A stretch of 64,000 bases of DNA from JAFAMB01 sp963775805 (GTDB lineage: Bacteria > Verrucomicrobiota > Verrucomicrobiia > Chthoniobacterales > JAFAMB01), in NCBI GenBank assembly GCA_963775805.1, contig CAVZKG010000004.1:372001-436000 (forward strand). Direction: 5' to 3'. Below the pieces are notes generated by a model. It did no database searches and had not been told where the DNA came from. It worked only from the letters and a program-made list of their open reading frames with translations. Positions 1-8,711 of this stretch are shown here, piece by piece (the first letter of the stretch is position 1; each line of letters opens with the position of its first letter). The position numbers and the translations under genes are program-made.

Positions 1-392
1 GCGACGATGTACCCACCGGCTTTGACGATTTCATCAAACGCACTGCGATCGACAATGAGGTCCTTGATTGCTGGAAAAGCCGCCGCCCGAAACGGTTCAA
101 TCCAGATCGTTTCACCATCGCCGAATTTTCGCATGTAGAGCTGGCAGGTCGTTCCTTTGCCGGGGCCATGCGGGACGCCATTGATCACCAGTGAACACAT
201 CCCGCAGATGCCTTCCCTGCAGTCAGAGTCGAACGCGATCGGATCCTCGCCCTTATGCGTTAGCAATTCGTTGACGATATCCAGCATCTCCAGGAAAGAG
301 GCGTCGGAAGGAATTTCATTTGCGGAGTAGTCCTTAAATCCGCCCGGAGAGGAAGCGTTTGGCTGCCGCCACACCTTGAGCTTGAAGTTCAT
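1..392 (-). CDS. sdhB: Succinate dehydrogenase iron-sulfur subunit, 5' part only
   Basis: This is the N-terminal 130 residues of SdhB; the gene runs off the left edge of the window. SdhB carries electrons from the flavin of SdhA through three iron-sulfur clusters to the quinone site. The [2Fe-2S] ligand region is visible as DSDCREGICGMC, followed by a later Cys in GKGTTCQLY. The start ATG overlaps the sdhA stop as ATGA, which indicates translational coupling and fixes the start. Order sdhC-sdhA-sdhB is the usual one for B-type (menaquinone) enzymes. The [3Fe-4S] and [4Fe-4S] ligands lie outside the window, so completeness cannot be judged. Confidence 0.95.
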   Translation of the reverse strand, partial: MNFKLKVWRQPNASSPGGFKDYSANEIPSDASFLEMLDIVNELLTHKGEDPIAFDSDCREGICGMCSLVINGVPHGPGKGTTCQLYMRKFGDGETIWIEPFRAAAFPAIKDLIVDRSAFDEIVKAGGYIV

Positions 393-2308
393 TTGTAGCT
401 TCTCTGGGAAAGTTTCACGTATTCAAAACTGAGCGGCTCTTTCACCAGGCACGGCCGCGCGTTCGGGCCCGCATATTCCCACGCTGAGACGTGACAATAA
501 TTCTGGTCGTCGCGCAGGGCCTCCCCTTCTTTAGTCTGATGCTCCAATCGGAAATGGCCGCCACAGGACTCGTTTCGGTCCAGCGCGTCCATGCACATCA
601 GTTCGGCGAACTCCAAAAAGTCTGCGACGCGCCCGGCGTGCTCCAGGGCCTGATTCAGTTCGGCCCCATCTCCAAGTACGCTGACGTTCTGCCAGAATTC
701 TTCGCGCATCCCCGCAATTTTTTGCATCGCTTCCTGCAGACCCTGGGCATCACGTGCCATTCCGCACTTGTCCCAGACCAGTAACCCCAGCTCGCGGTGA
801 AAAGTTGTAACGCTTTTCTTGCCTTTGATGGATAGAAGTTTGACGATCCGATTTCGGACTGCCTCTTCGGCTTCTTTGAACTCCGGTGCGTCGGCGGAGA
901 CCTTCTTTCCGAGCTGTGTAGAGAGGTAATTGGCGATTGTGCTCGGAATCACAAAATAGCCGTCCGACAGACCTTGCATAAGAGCACTGGCTCCCAGCCG
1001 ATTTGCTCCGTGATCCGAAAAGTTCGCTTCGCCCAGGACATGAAGTCCGGGGATGTTGCTCATCAAATTGTAGTCCACCCAGAGCCCGCCCATCGTGTAG
1101 TGCACCGCGGGATAAATTCGCATTGGCGTCTTGTAGGCGTTTTCATCCGTGATGTTTTGATACATGTCGAAAAGGTTGCCGTACTTCTCCCGAATTTCTT
1201 CCTCTCCGAATCGACGAATTGCATCTGAAAAGTCAAGGTACACACCGAAACCGCTTGAACCCACCCCGCGGCCTTCGTCACACACCTCCTTTGCGTTGCG
1301 CGAAGCGATGTCGCGAGGAACGAGGTTCCCGAAACTAGGGTATTTACGTTCCAAATAATAGTCGCGTTCTGATTCCGGGATTTGGTCAGGTGGCCGCGGA
1401 TCACCCTTCTGCTTCGGAACCCAGACCCGGCCGTCATTTCTAAGGGACTCGGACATCAGGGTGAGTTTGGCCTGATAAGACCCACTGACTGGGATACAGG
1501 TCGGATGGATCTGAGTGAAACAGGGATTTGCAAAAAGTGCCCCCCGTTTGTGGGCTCGCCAGGTGGCTGTGACGTTGCATCCCTTCGCGTTTGTGGAGAG
1601 ATAGAATACGTTGCCGTAACCGCCGGTCGCGAGAACCACCGTGTCGGCAGCATGGGTGCTGATTTCGCCGGTCACAAGATCCCGAACCACGATCCCTTTT
1701 GCGTGTCCACCTATCAGGACAAGATCAAGCATTTCTGTCCGGGGAAACATCTCGACCGAGCCCGCGGCAATTTCGTGTGCGAGCGCCTGGTAGGCACCCA
1801 GTAACAATTGTTGCCCGGTTTGGCCACGAGCGTAAAAGGTCCTCGAAACCTGGACGCCGCCAAAAGAACGATTTGCTAACAGTCCTCCATATTCACGCGC
1901 GAACGGGACACCCTGAGCCACGCATTGATCAATGATCTGGAGACTGATCTCCGCCAATCGATGGACATTCGCCTCGCGGGACCGAAAGTCACCCCCTTTG
2001 ATCGTGTCGTAGAACAACCGGAAGACGCTGTCGCCATCGTTCTGGTAGTTCTTGGCTGCATTGATACCCCCTTGAGCGGCGATGCTATGCGCACGCCTTG
2101 GAGAATCCTGGAAACAGAAGCATTTAACGTTGTATCCGAGTTCTCCCAGCGTGGCAGCCGCCGAGGCACCGGCGAGGCCGCTACCGACGACAATGATGTC
2201 AAACTTTGGCCGGTTATTTGGGGCCACCAGCTTCGATTCCCCGCGATGCTTTTCCCATTTTTTATCGAGCGGCCCGGAAGGAATCTTGGAGTCGAGAGTC
2301 GCTGCCAT
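389..2308 (-). CDS. sdhA: Succinate dehydrogenase flavoprotein subunit
   Basis: SdhA oxidises succinate to fumarate with covalently bound FAD. The 639-residue protein has an N-terminal dinucleotide fold (DIIVVGSGLAGASAA), the covalent FAD histidine region AHSIAAQGGINAAK, and substrate-site segments such as HYTMGGLWVD and GEANFSDHGANRLGASAL. Length matches B-type flavoproteins (about 640 residues). I chose the ATG giving MAATLDSK. It sits just after the sdhC stop and has an AGG upstream. A TTG start 23 codons earlier would lie inside sdhC and adds unrelated sequence. The stop overlaps the sdhB start by 4 bases. Confidence 0.97.
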   Translation of the reverse strand: MAATLDSKIPSGPLDKKWEKHRGESKLVAPNNRPKFDIIVVGSGLAGASAAATLGELGYNVKCFCFQDSPRRAHSIAAQGGINAAKNYQNDGDSVFRLFYDTIKGGDFRSREANVHRLAEISLQIIDQCVAQGVPFAREYGGLLANRSFGGVQVSRTFYARGQTGQQLLLGAYQALAHEIAAGSVEMFPRTEMLDLVLIGGHAKGIVVRDLVTGEISTHAADTVVLATGGYGNVFYLSTNAKGCNVTATWRAHKRGALFANPCFTQIHPTCIPVSGSYQAKLTLMSESLRNDGRVWVPKQKGDPRPPDQIPESERDYYLERKYPSFGNLVPRDIASRNAKEVCDEGRGVGSSGFGVYLDFSDAIRRFGEEEIREKYGNLFDMYQNITDENAYKTPMRIYPAVHYTMGGLWVDYNLMSNIPGLHVLGEANFSDHGANRLGASALMQGLSDGYFVIPSTIANYLSTQLGKKVSADAPEFKEAEEAVRNRIVKLLSIKGKKSVTTFHRELGLLVWDKCGMARDAQGLQEAMQKIAGMREEFWQNVSVLGDGAELNQALEHAGRVADFLEFAELMCMDALDRNESCGGHFRLEHQTKEGEALRDDQNYCHVSAWEYAGPNARPCLVKEPLSFEYVKLSQRSYK

Positions 2309-2313
2309 AATTG

Positions 2314-3036
2314 TTACCTGATGATGCCCAGCAGGATCGTCACAGGAATCGAAACATATCCGGCAAACACGAGCCAAGCCAGCGTTCGACCGCCGGTTGA
2401 CACAGCAGCGGCGATCTTTCGATTATTAATTCCCAATGTTTGAACCATGCTTGCCAGGCCGTGTGAAAGATGGTTGGCCAGCAGGAAGAGGCCGAGCACA
2501 TAAAAAAGTGAAACGAACGGGTTACTAAACCCGAGGATCAGCATCCGGTAAACGTCGTGCCGTCCGAGCGAATCGTATAGATCGTGATATCGCGGATCGG
2601 TAACTTCGAGCGTGTACTGGAGGAGGTGATAAATCACAAAGCAGAGGACGATCAGTCCGCTTATGATCATTGTCCGGGAGGCGAGCGTCGATCGCTTGTA
2701 ACCGGCGACCGCGTATTTTTGAGGCTTTGCAATCCGGTTTTCCTGGGCGAGTTGGATCGTCGCAACGATATGTGTGACGAACGCCACGATTAACACAAGG
2801 CGTACGGCCCAGAGAATGGGTCCGAGGCTATGCAAGAATTTAGCGTAGGCGTTAATTTTGTCCGGACCGAGATAGATCTGAAGGTTTCCGAGAAGGTGCC
2901 CAAGAACATACAGGACGAGAATCAGTGCGGTGACGGCAACAACCAGTTTTCGTCCAATCGAAGATTGGTAGAAAGCAATGAGCGGATTTTTTGAAAACTT
3001 CTTGGTTGGAGCGTTGGAAGAAATCGCCACCGACAT
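2314..3036 (-). CDS. sdhC: Succinate dehydrogenase cytochrome b558-type membrane anchor
   Basis: This is the single membrane-anchor subunit of a B-type succinate dehydrogenase, with about five transmembrane helices in 240 residues. It binds two hemes b and the menaquinone site and links succinate oxidation to the quinone pool. Candidate heme-ligand histidines occur inside helices, for example GHLLGN, AFVTHIVAT, VIYHLLQY and LANHLSHGL. There is no separate sdhD, as expected for this type. It is the first gene of sdhCAB. A promoter-like pair lies immediately upstream and the start codon falls at the predicted +1. Confidence 0.93.
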   Translation of the reverse strand: MSVAISSNAPTKKFSKNPLIAFYQSSIGRKLVVAVTALILVLYVLGHLLGNLQIYLGPDKINAYAKFLHSLGPILWAVRLVLIVAFVTHIVATIQLAQENRIAKPQKYAVAGYKRSTLASRTMIISGLIVLCFVIYHLLQYTLEVTDPRYHDLYDSLGRHDVYRMLILGFSNPFVSLFYVLGLFLLANHLSHGLASMVQTLGINNRKIAAAVSTGGRTLAWLVFAGYVSIPVTILLGIIR

Positions 3037-3043
3037 AGCGACG

Positions 3044-3071
3044 AACCTATTGGAATATGAATTCCCGTCAA
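3044..3071 (-). promoter_or_regulatory. Candidate sigma70-type promoter of sdhCAB
   Basis: On the minus strand TTGACG (3071-3066) is followed after 16 bases by TAGGTT (3049-3044). The expected +1 is near 3037 and the sdhC ATG begins at 3036, so the mRNA would be leaderless or nearly so. The -35 is good and the -10 is weak. Confidence 0.4.
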
Positions 3072-3084
3072 TGTCGTTCGGCGT

Positions 3085-3300
3085 TCGGACGCGGCTACGC
3101 CCGCGGCTCCGGGTTTCTCGTTCGAGGTTCCGGGTTCACGATGAAACCGTTTAGTTTGCCTGCTTTCCGAAGGCTAAAGCCTAGCGAGCGATAGTTCTCG
3201 GTTGCCAAGCTTTCGGCTTACGGCAACCCGCGCAATCATACTCCTGCCGAATGACGATCCCACTCTAACTGGGTAGTCGCCGATACCCCGACACGTCGAC
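3085..3300. repeat. Repeat-rich spacer between divergent sdhC and the Liv operon
   Basis: This noncoding stretch holds fragments typical of the dispersed repeats in this window (GTTCGAGGTTCCGGGTTC and similar). It also has an imperfect hairpin at 3201-3227 in which GTTGCCAAGC faces GCTTACGGCAAC. No gene is supported. Confidence 0.45.
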
Positions 3301-3337
3301 ACGCCGACACGCTCCCTTTCGCGTTCTCCGAAACCGA

Positions 3338-3366
3338 TTGCAGTTTTCTTTTCGATTGCTAATAAT
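3338..3366 (+). promoter_or_regulatory. Candidate promoter of the first Liv binding-protein gene
   Basis: TTGCAG (3338-3343), then 16-17 bases, then TGCTAATAAT with a TAATAA core at 3360-3365 and an extended -10 TG. The expected +1 near 3373 is only about 3 bases before the first ATG at 3376, and there is no Shine-Dalgarno between them. Confidence 0.5.
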
Positions 3367-3375
3367 CTGGCGCTC

Positions 3376-4506
3376 ATGATGAAGCGTCCGTTTCTCCTGG
3401 TTTTTAGCCTCTTTCTGGCCGTCGCTGGCTCGGCATTCGCCCAAGACACTATCAAGGTTGGCGAGTTTGGTTCGTTGACTGGGGAGAATGCCAGTTTCGG
3501 CATCTCCCAGCACAACGGTGTTAAAATGGCTGTTGATGAGATCAATGCCGCCGGCGGTGTGCTGGGAAAAAAGATTGAACTGATCAACGAAGACAATCAG
3601 ACAAAACAAGGGGAGACGGCGACCATTGTGCGAAAATTCATTTCGCAGGATCATGTGGTGGCCGTAATTGGGGAAGTTGCTTCTTCGAAGAGTCTGGAAG
3701 CAGCTCCTATCTGCCAGGAGGCAAAGATTCCCCAAATCGCGACGGCTGCGACAAACCCGAAAGTGACGCAGACGGGTGACTACATTTTCCGGGTCTGTTT
3801 CACGGACGACTTTCAAGCGGTCGTTATTGCTCGGTTTGTCTTGGAAAAACTGCAGCTCAAAAACGTGGCGTTCATGACCGATGTAAAGCAGGACTACAGC
3901 GTCGGATTGACGAATATTGCGAAAGACTATCTCTCCAAGAACGGCGGAACGATTGTTAAGGAGCAGAGCTACAGCTCCGGTGACAAGGACTTCCGAGCGC
4001 AGTTGACCGATATCAAATCGGCCAATCCGGATGTGATTATCATCACTGGCTATTATCCGGAAGCGGCTCTGATCGCCAAGCAAGCGCGGCAATTCGGTAT
4101 CAAAGCTACTTTCGTCGGTGGCGACGGATGGGATGGCACTTCGCTGATTCCGGTTGGCGGCAAAGCAATCGAAGGTGCCTATTTCTCAAACCACTTCTCT
4201 GTCGAAGACAAATCACCGCTGGTTAAAGATTTTGTCCAGAAATATAAGGCCGCGTACAACGCTGTTCCCGACGCTTTTGCCGCTCTCGGCTACGATGCCG
4301 CCAAACTGTTGGCCGATGCCATCAAACGTGCAGATTCCACCGATCCTGACAAGCTGAGAGCCGCAATTCAGGATACGGAAGATTTTCCGGGAGTTTCGGG
4401 CAAGATCACGATCGGTAAAGACAGGAATGCGCGAAAGTCCGCCGTCATTATCACGATCAAAGACGGTGCGTATAAATACGCCGAAACGATTGAGCCGAAG
4501 AGCTAA
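3376..4506 (+). CDS. Liv-type ABC transporter periplasmic binding protein 1
   Basis: This 376-residue secreted protein is a type I periplasmic binding protein (Peripla_BP_6, LivJ/LivK family) for an ABC importer of branched-chain amino acids or related solutes. A signal peptide ending AGSAFA|QD is followed by IKVGEFGSLTG and a first pocket segment around SSKSLE and ATAATNP. It is the first of four paralogues in a row upstream of livHMG. All four keep the block TDVKQDYSVGL and a hinge region with FAALGYDAA. The exact ligand cannot be read from sequence. The start is ATGATG and either codon could be used; the promoter lies directly upstream. Confidence 0.92.
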   Translation: MMKRPFLLVFSLFLAVAGSAFAQDTIKVGEFGSLTGENASFGISQHNGVKMAVDEINAAGGVLGKKIELINEDNQTKQGETATIVRKFISQDHVVAVIGEVASSKSLEAAPICQEAKIPQIATAATNPKVTQTGDYIFRVCFTDDFQAVVIARFVLEKLQLKNVAFMTDVKQDYSVGLTNIAKDYLSKNGGTIVKEQSYSSGDKDFRAQLTDIKSANPDVIIITGYYPEAALIAKQARQFGIKATFVGGDGWDGTSLIPVGGKAIEGAYFSNHFSVEDKSPLVKDFVQKYKAAYNAVPDAFAALGYDAAKLLADAIKRADSTDPDKLRAAIQDTEDFPGVSGKITIGKDRNARKSAVIITIKDGAYKYAETIEPKS

Positions 4507-4556
4507 CCTAGAAATCTCTCGCGATATCCAACGCGCTGGCAAGGGCTTTGTGCTTT

Positions 4557-4579
4557 CGAGCCGCTGAGGAAGCGGCTCG
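4557..4579 (+). promoter_or_regulatory. Stem-loop after binding-protein gene 1
   Basis: A perfect 9-bp stem (CGAGCCGCT / AGCGGCTCG) with a 5-base loop lies 51 bases after the stop. There is no T-tract, so it looks more like an mRNA-stabilising or processing hairpin than an intrinsic terminator. Confidence 0.45.
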
Positions 4580-4731
4580 TGTCCTCTATACTGCGATGGT
4601 TGGAAATTTTGTTTTTTTGCGAAGATTCTGAGGTCATTCCCAGCCCGCCCTGGACGATACCAATTCTAACCAAGTGTTCGCAGACACGCCGATACGAATA
4701 GACGCCGACACCGCATCCATTTGTTTGCGGT

Positions 4732-4767
4732 TTCCGACTTCGCTAAAGCTTCCGACTTCGCTAAAGC
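4732..4767 (+). repeat. Tandem 18-bp repeat, two copies
   Basis: The unit TTCCGACTTCGCTAAAGC occurs twice in a row just upstream of the second binding-protein gene. Related words appear in other spacers here (for example near 39600), so this is a dispersed repeat and not coding sequence. Confidence 0.7.
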
Positions 4768-4802
4768 TACGTCGGAGGCGACGTCGGACAGGTCGCCGTG
4801 CT

Positions 4803-5918
4803 GTGCGCTCCTTGGCTGTAGCTCTGCTTTGTTTCGGCGTTGGGGCGCAGCTTTGGGCTGCTCCGACGATCAGGTTAGGCGAAGTTGATCCATTGAGCGG
4901 GGGTGTTTCCCAATTCGGAATCGGGTGCCATCAGGGTTTTGTGCTAGCTCTCGACCAGATCAATACGGCTGGAGGGGTGCTCGGCCAGCAAGTTGAACTC
5001 GTCACGGAAGACGATCAGTCCAAGGCCGGACAAAGTGCGACGGTCGTGCGAAAGCTGATCACACAGGACAAAGTCGTCGCGATTCTAGGTGATGCGACTT
5101 CGTCCGCGACACTCGAATCCGCACCTATCGCTCAGGAAGCCAAAATCCCGATGATTACGCCGACTGCGACCAATCCGCGAATCACAGAGGTGGGTGATTT
5201 TATTTTTCGGGTCTGTTTTTTGGATGAATTCCAGGGGCGAGTATTAGCTCGGTTTGCAAAGCAAAAACTGAACGCCCAGAGAATATTCACGCTCACTGAC
5301 GTAAAACAGGATTACAGCGTCGATCTGCTGAAATTTTTTAAAGACGAATTTACGAAATTGGGCGGCAGCATCGTAGGGGAACAGAGTTATTCGACCGGCG
5401 ACACCGATTTTCGGGCCCAACTCACCTCGATCCGAGGCGCAAGACCCGATGCTGTTTACGTTCCGGGGTATTACCAGGAAGTGGCTCTGATCGTTAAGCA
5501 AGGAAGACAGATCGGATTGACCATGCCGTTTATTGGTTGTGATGGATGGGCCAATCAGGCACTTCTTTCGGTCGGCGGTAAAGCGATCGATGGCTGCTAT
5601 TTTACGAACCACTTTTCACCTGATGACAAGGCGCCCGTCGTCAAAGAGTTCGTTACGAAGTACCAGGCAAAGTATGGATCGCCGCCGGATACCTTTGCGG
5701 CACTCGGATATGATGCCGCCTCGATTCTCTGCGATGCGATTAAACGCGCCGGGTCGACCGGATCGCAGGAAATTCGCGATGCGCTTGCCAAGACGACCGG
5801 ATTCGACGGAGTCACCGGCAGAATATCGCTCGATGCGAATCGCAATGCTTCCAAGCCGGGTCTGATTGTGGCGGTTAAAAACGGTAAGTTCGAAATCGCC
5901 GAGAAGATCGGGGAGTAG
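4803..5918 (+). CDS. Liv-type ABC transporter periplasmic binding protein 2
   Basis: Second paralogue of the binding-protein array. I place the start at the GTG that gives a normal signal peptide (RSLAVALLCFGVGAQLWA|AP), making 371 residues. An ATG at 4674 is in frame, but the added 43 residues are Arg-rich and come from the tandem repeat, so they are unlikely to be translated. Pocket region reads SSATLE and TPTATNP, different from protein 1, so ligand preference may differ. The paralogue core (TDVKQDYSV, TFAALGYDAA) is kept. The spacers on both sides are repeat-rich, so this gene may be transcribed separately or by read-through. Confidence 0.88.
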   Translation: MRSLAVALLCFGVGAQLWAAPTIRLGEVDPLSGGVSQFGIGCHQGFVLALDQINTAGGVLGQQVELVTEDDQSKAGQSATVVRKLITQDKVVAILGDATSSATLESAPIAQEAKIPMITPTATNPRITEVGDFIFRVCFLDEFQGRVLARFAKQKLNAQRIFTLTDVKQDYSVDLLKFFKDEFTKLGGSIVGEQSYSTGDTDFRAQLTSIRGARPDAVYVPGYYQEVALIVKQGRQIGLTMPFIGCDGWANQALLSVGGKAIDGCYFTNHFSPDDKAPVVKEFVTKYQAKYGSPPDTFAALGYDAASILCDAIKRAGSTGSQEIRDALAKTTGFDGVTGRISLDANRNASKPGLIVAVKNGKFEIAEKIGE

Positions 5919-5941
5919 CGGGGCGTTCGGCGTTCCAGTCT

Positions 5942-6190
5942 CGCCTTCGGCGCTTCGAACCACGTGATCCAATGAGGCAGTGCCTCCAGGTCATATATGC
6001 CGAACTATTGGGTACTCGCCCCCAGTTTGTCGGGCGACATTCGACCTGTCCCTATTCTGGCGTCGGCTCTAGACCGGTCGCGCCTTCGGCGCTCGAACCA
6101 GGTGATGCAATGAGGCAGAGCCTCCAAGACATATATTTCGAACTATTGGGTACTCGCCCCAGTTTGTCGCGCGACATTTGACCTGTCCCT
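5942..6190 (+). repeat. Two direct copies of a ~110-bp repeat
   Basis: Copies at 5942-6053 and 6081-6190 are close to identical apart from scattered substitutions and single-base indels. Both end in TTYGACCTGTCCCT, and that same end word forms the terminal inverted repeat of the element at 43454-43652. The repeats fill most of the spacer between binding-protein genes 2 and 3, which has no other feature. Confidence 0.75.
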
Positions 6191-6282
6191 AAGAACGTAG
6201 GTCGAGAATTTCGCGAGACCCACAGTCGATCGAACGATGAACTTGCCCTGGCCGCTTAGCGCTTGTTAGCGTTCGGCAAAGC

Positions 6283-7416
6283 ATGCGCCACAGCGTCTTT
6301 CTTTGTTTTGTTATATGGCTAACCGGGCTCTCGTCCCTGGCTGCAGACGAGGCGATAAAAATTGGCGAGGTCAATCCGATCACAGGAGCGATCGGGCAAT
6401 ACGGGACGACCTGTCATCAGGGGATCCAACTGGCAGTCGACCAGATGAATTCGAATGGCGGTGTCCTCGGACGAAAGATCGACCTGGTGACCGAAGACAA
6501 CCAGTCGAAGCCAGGAGAGACCGCAACAATTGTCCGAAAATTCGTGACCCAGGATAAGGTGGTCGCGATCATTGGAGATCTTACCTCTTCCGGGACATTG
6601 GAGGGAGGGCCGATAGCCGAGGCAGCCAAAATCCCGATGGTTTCGCCATTGGCGACCAATCCAAAGGTGACAGAGATTGGCAATTACATTTTCCGAGTCT
6701 GTTTTATCGACGAGTTTCAGGGTCGCCTGATGGCCCGATTCGCATCGGAAAATCTGCATGCGAAAACGGCCGCCACACTTACGGACGTAAAGCAGGACTA
6801 TAGCGTCGGATTATCTGGTTTCTTCAAAGAGACATTCACGAGCGCAACAGGCCGGATCGTACGCGAGCAGAGCTACACAAGCGGCGATACCGATTTTCGC
6901 GCGCAATTGACGTCGATCAAAGCAGCCGCGCCGGACGTGGTATTCGTGCCTGGATACTATCCGGAAGTTGGCATCATTCTGAAGCAGGCGCGGCAACTCG
7001 GCTTGACGATCCCACTGATCGGATGCGAGGCGTGGGACAATCCGACCCTGCTTCAAGTGGCCGGAAAAGCGGCGGACGGTTGCTATTTTTCCAACCAGTT
7101 TTCCGCGAGCGATCCGACACCGGTCGTACAAGCCTTTGACCAAACGTACCAGGCAAAATTCGGAGCACTGCCGGACAATTTCGCAGCACTCGGTTACGAC
7201 GCCGCGAATGTCGTTTTCGATGCGATCAAGAGGGCCGGTTCGACTGATCCATCCGCAATTCGTGACGCACTTGCGGCGACAAAAGATTTTCCCGGTGTCT
7301 CGGGCAATATTACGATCGACGCCGAGCGAAACGCGTCAAAACCTGCGGTGATTCTGGAAATCAGTAGCCAGACATTTCAGTATTTTGAGAAAGTAAACCC
7401 TTCCAGCTCGAAATGA
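6283..7416 (+). CDS. Liv-type ABC transporter periplasmic binding protein 3
   Basis: Third paralogue, 377 residues, with a signal peptide (MRHSVFLCFVIWLTGLSSLA|AD). It belongs to the same Peripla_BP_6 family and shares EINS/MNSNGGVLGRKIDL, TDVKQDYSVGL and FAALGYDAANV blocks with its neighbours. The pocket segment is SSGTLE and SPLATNP. The stop overlaps the start of paralogue 4 by 4 bases (ATGA), so these two are translationally coupled, unlike 1-2 and 2-3. Confidence 0.92.
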   Translation: MRHSVFLCFVIWLTGLSSLAADEAIKIGEVNPITGAIGQYGTTCHQGIQLAVDQMNSNGGVLGRKIDLVTEDNQSKPGETATIVRKFVTQDKVVAIIGDLTSSGTLEGGPIAEAAKIPMVSPLATNPKVTEIGNYIFRVCFIDEFQGRLMARFASENLHAKTAATLTDVKQDYSVGLSGFFKETFTSATGRIVREQSYTSGDTDFRAQLTSIKAAAPDVVFVPGYYPEVGIILKQARQLGLTIPLIGCEAWDNPTLLQVAGKAADGCYFSNQFSASDPTPVVQAFDQTYQAKFGALPDNFAALGYDAANVVFDAIKRAGSTDPSAIRDALAATKDFPGVSGNITIDAERNASKPAVILEISSQTFQYFEKVNPSSSK

Positions 7417-8546
7417 GGTTTTTGCGTGGTCCATGCGGGCTTGTTCTTTGTGTCTGGATACTTCTTGGTTGCGAGATTCGGATCGTATCTGCTCAGATTA
7501 AAATCGGCGCGGTGACCTGTTTGACAGGTGCGTTATCCACCTTTGGAGTGTCAAGCAAGCAGGGAGCCATTCTCGCGATAGGCGAGATCAATAGCGCTGG
7601 GGGTGTTCACGGGCAGCCGATCGATCTCATTGTCGATGATAACGGATCCAAGCCAGGGGAAACGGCGACGATCATACGAAAATTCATCTCACAAGATAAC
7701 GTTTCTGCGATCCTGGGGGATTTGACCTCTTCAGCAACAATGGAAGGAGCGCCAATCGCGCAGGACGCGAAAATTCCGATGCTGACTCCTTCGGCAACGA
7801 ATGTCGCAATCACGAAGATTGGTGATTACATTTTTCGTAGTTGTTTTGTGGATCCGTTTACGGGTCGAATCATGGCAAAGTTCGCGCTGGACCAACTTAA
7901 GGCGAAGCAGGCGATCATCATCACGGATGTTAAACAAGATTACAGTGTGGGTCTGACCGATGCGATCCGGCAATACTTCGTTGCGAGCGGGGCCCGGATT
8001 GTGCGCGAACTTTCCTACAGCAGCGGTGACACCAATTTCCGCACCCAATTAACGGAGGTCAGAATGGTGCATCCGGATGTGATCTTTCTTCCTGGCTATT
8101 ATACCGAAGCCGCATTGATTCTGAGGCAGGCGAAACAACTCGGTATCAATTGCCCGTTTGTCGGCGGTGAAGGTTGGGACAGTCCGGTGCTTATTCAAGT
8201 CGCGGGTAAGAGCGCAGATGGAAATTATTACACCGACCATTTCTCAGCTGACGACCCGGATCCGATGGTACAAAAATTCGTACAAAATTATCATGCAAAG
8301 TACGGCTCAACTCCGGATGCGCTTGCCGCGCTCTGGTATGATGCTGCCCACCTCATGGCTCAGGCTCTGGAACGAGCTGGATCGACTGATCCGGCAAAAA
8401 TCCGGGACGCTCTGGCGACGACGCGTGGTTTCGAAGGGGTCACAGGGCGTATTTCGATTGACGAAAATCGCAACGCCGCAAAGTCTGGAGTGATTTTAAA
8501 GATCGACAACGGCGCGTTGAAGATGGTGCAACAGGTTACTCCGTAG
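7413..8546 (+). CDS. Liv-type ABC transporter periplasmic binding protein 4
   Basis: Fourth paralogue, 377 residues, with a longer hydrophobic signal region (CGLVLCVWILLGCEIRIVSA|QI) containing a Cys that is not at a clear lipobox. It keeps TDVKQDYSVGL but has LAALWYDAA in place of LGYDAA, and its pocket segment is SSATMEGAP and TPSATNV. It is therefore the most divergent of the four around the binding site. It is followed by two stem-loops and then livH. Confidence 0.92.
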   Translation: MRFLRGPCGLVLCVWILLGCEIRIVSAQIKIGAVTCLTGALSTFGVSSKQGAILAIGEINSAGGVHGQPIDLIVDDNGSKPGETATIIRKFISQDNVSAILGDLTSSATMEGAPIAQDAKIPMLTPSATNVAITKIGDYIFRSCFVDPFTGRIMAKFALDQLKAKQAIIITDVKQDYSVGLTDAIRQYFVASGARIVRELSYSSGDTNFRTQLTEVRMVHPDVIFLPGYYTEAALILRQAKQLGINCPFVGGEGWDSPVLIQVAGKSADGNYYTDHFSADDPDPMVQKFVQNYHAKYGSTPDALAALWYDAAHLMAQALERAGSTDPAKIRDALATTRGFEGVTGRISIDENRNAAKSGVILKIDNGALKMVQQVTP

Positions 8547-8593
8547 CTTTCGCAACGTGACTTTGCGAAAGCTGAACGTCTGCCCAGCAGACG
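8546..8593 (+). promoter_or_regulatory. Double stem-loop between the binding-protein array and livH
   Basis: The first hairpin has a perfect 10-bp stem (GCTTTCGCAA 8546-8555 / TTGCGAAAGC 8563-8572) with a 7-base loop. The second has a 7-bp stem (CGTCTGC 8577-8583 / GCAGACG 8587-8593) with a 3-base loop. Neither has a T-run. In transporter operons such structures often stabilise the upstream binding-protein mRNA or attenuate the permease genes; that role is inferred. Confidence 0.55.
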
Positions 8594-8711
8594 CAGACTT
8601 GAATGAATGAACTGGATTAGATCGTTTCAGCCTAACACTGCCTTTAAGTCGCAGCCCATCATGTGGAACAGGGAATGCTATTTCCGGGAGAGGACGCTAG
8701 AACGTTGACCC

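Noticed and set aside
2309..2377. TTG-initiated N-terminal extension of sdhA by 23 residues
   Set aside because: It lies inside sdhC, reads Cys-rich sequence unlike SdhA, and a proper ATG with AGG upstream follows the sdhC stop.
4674..4802. ATG-started longer form of binding protein 2
   Set aside because: The extra residues come from a tandem repeat and would bury the signal peptide; a GTG gives a normal one.
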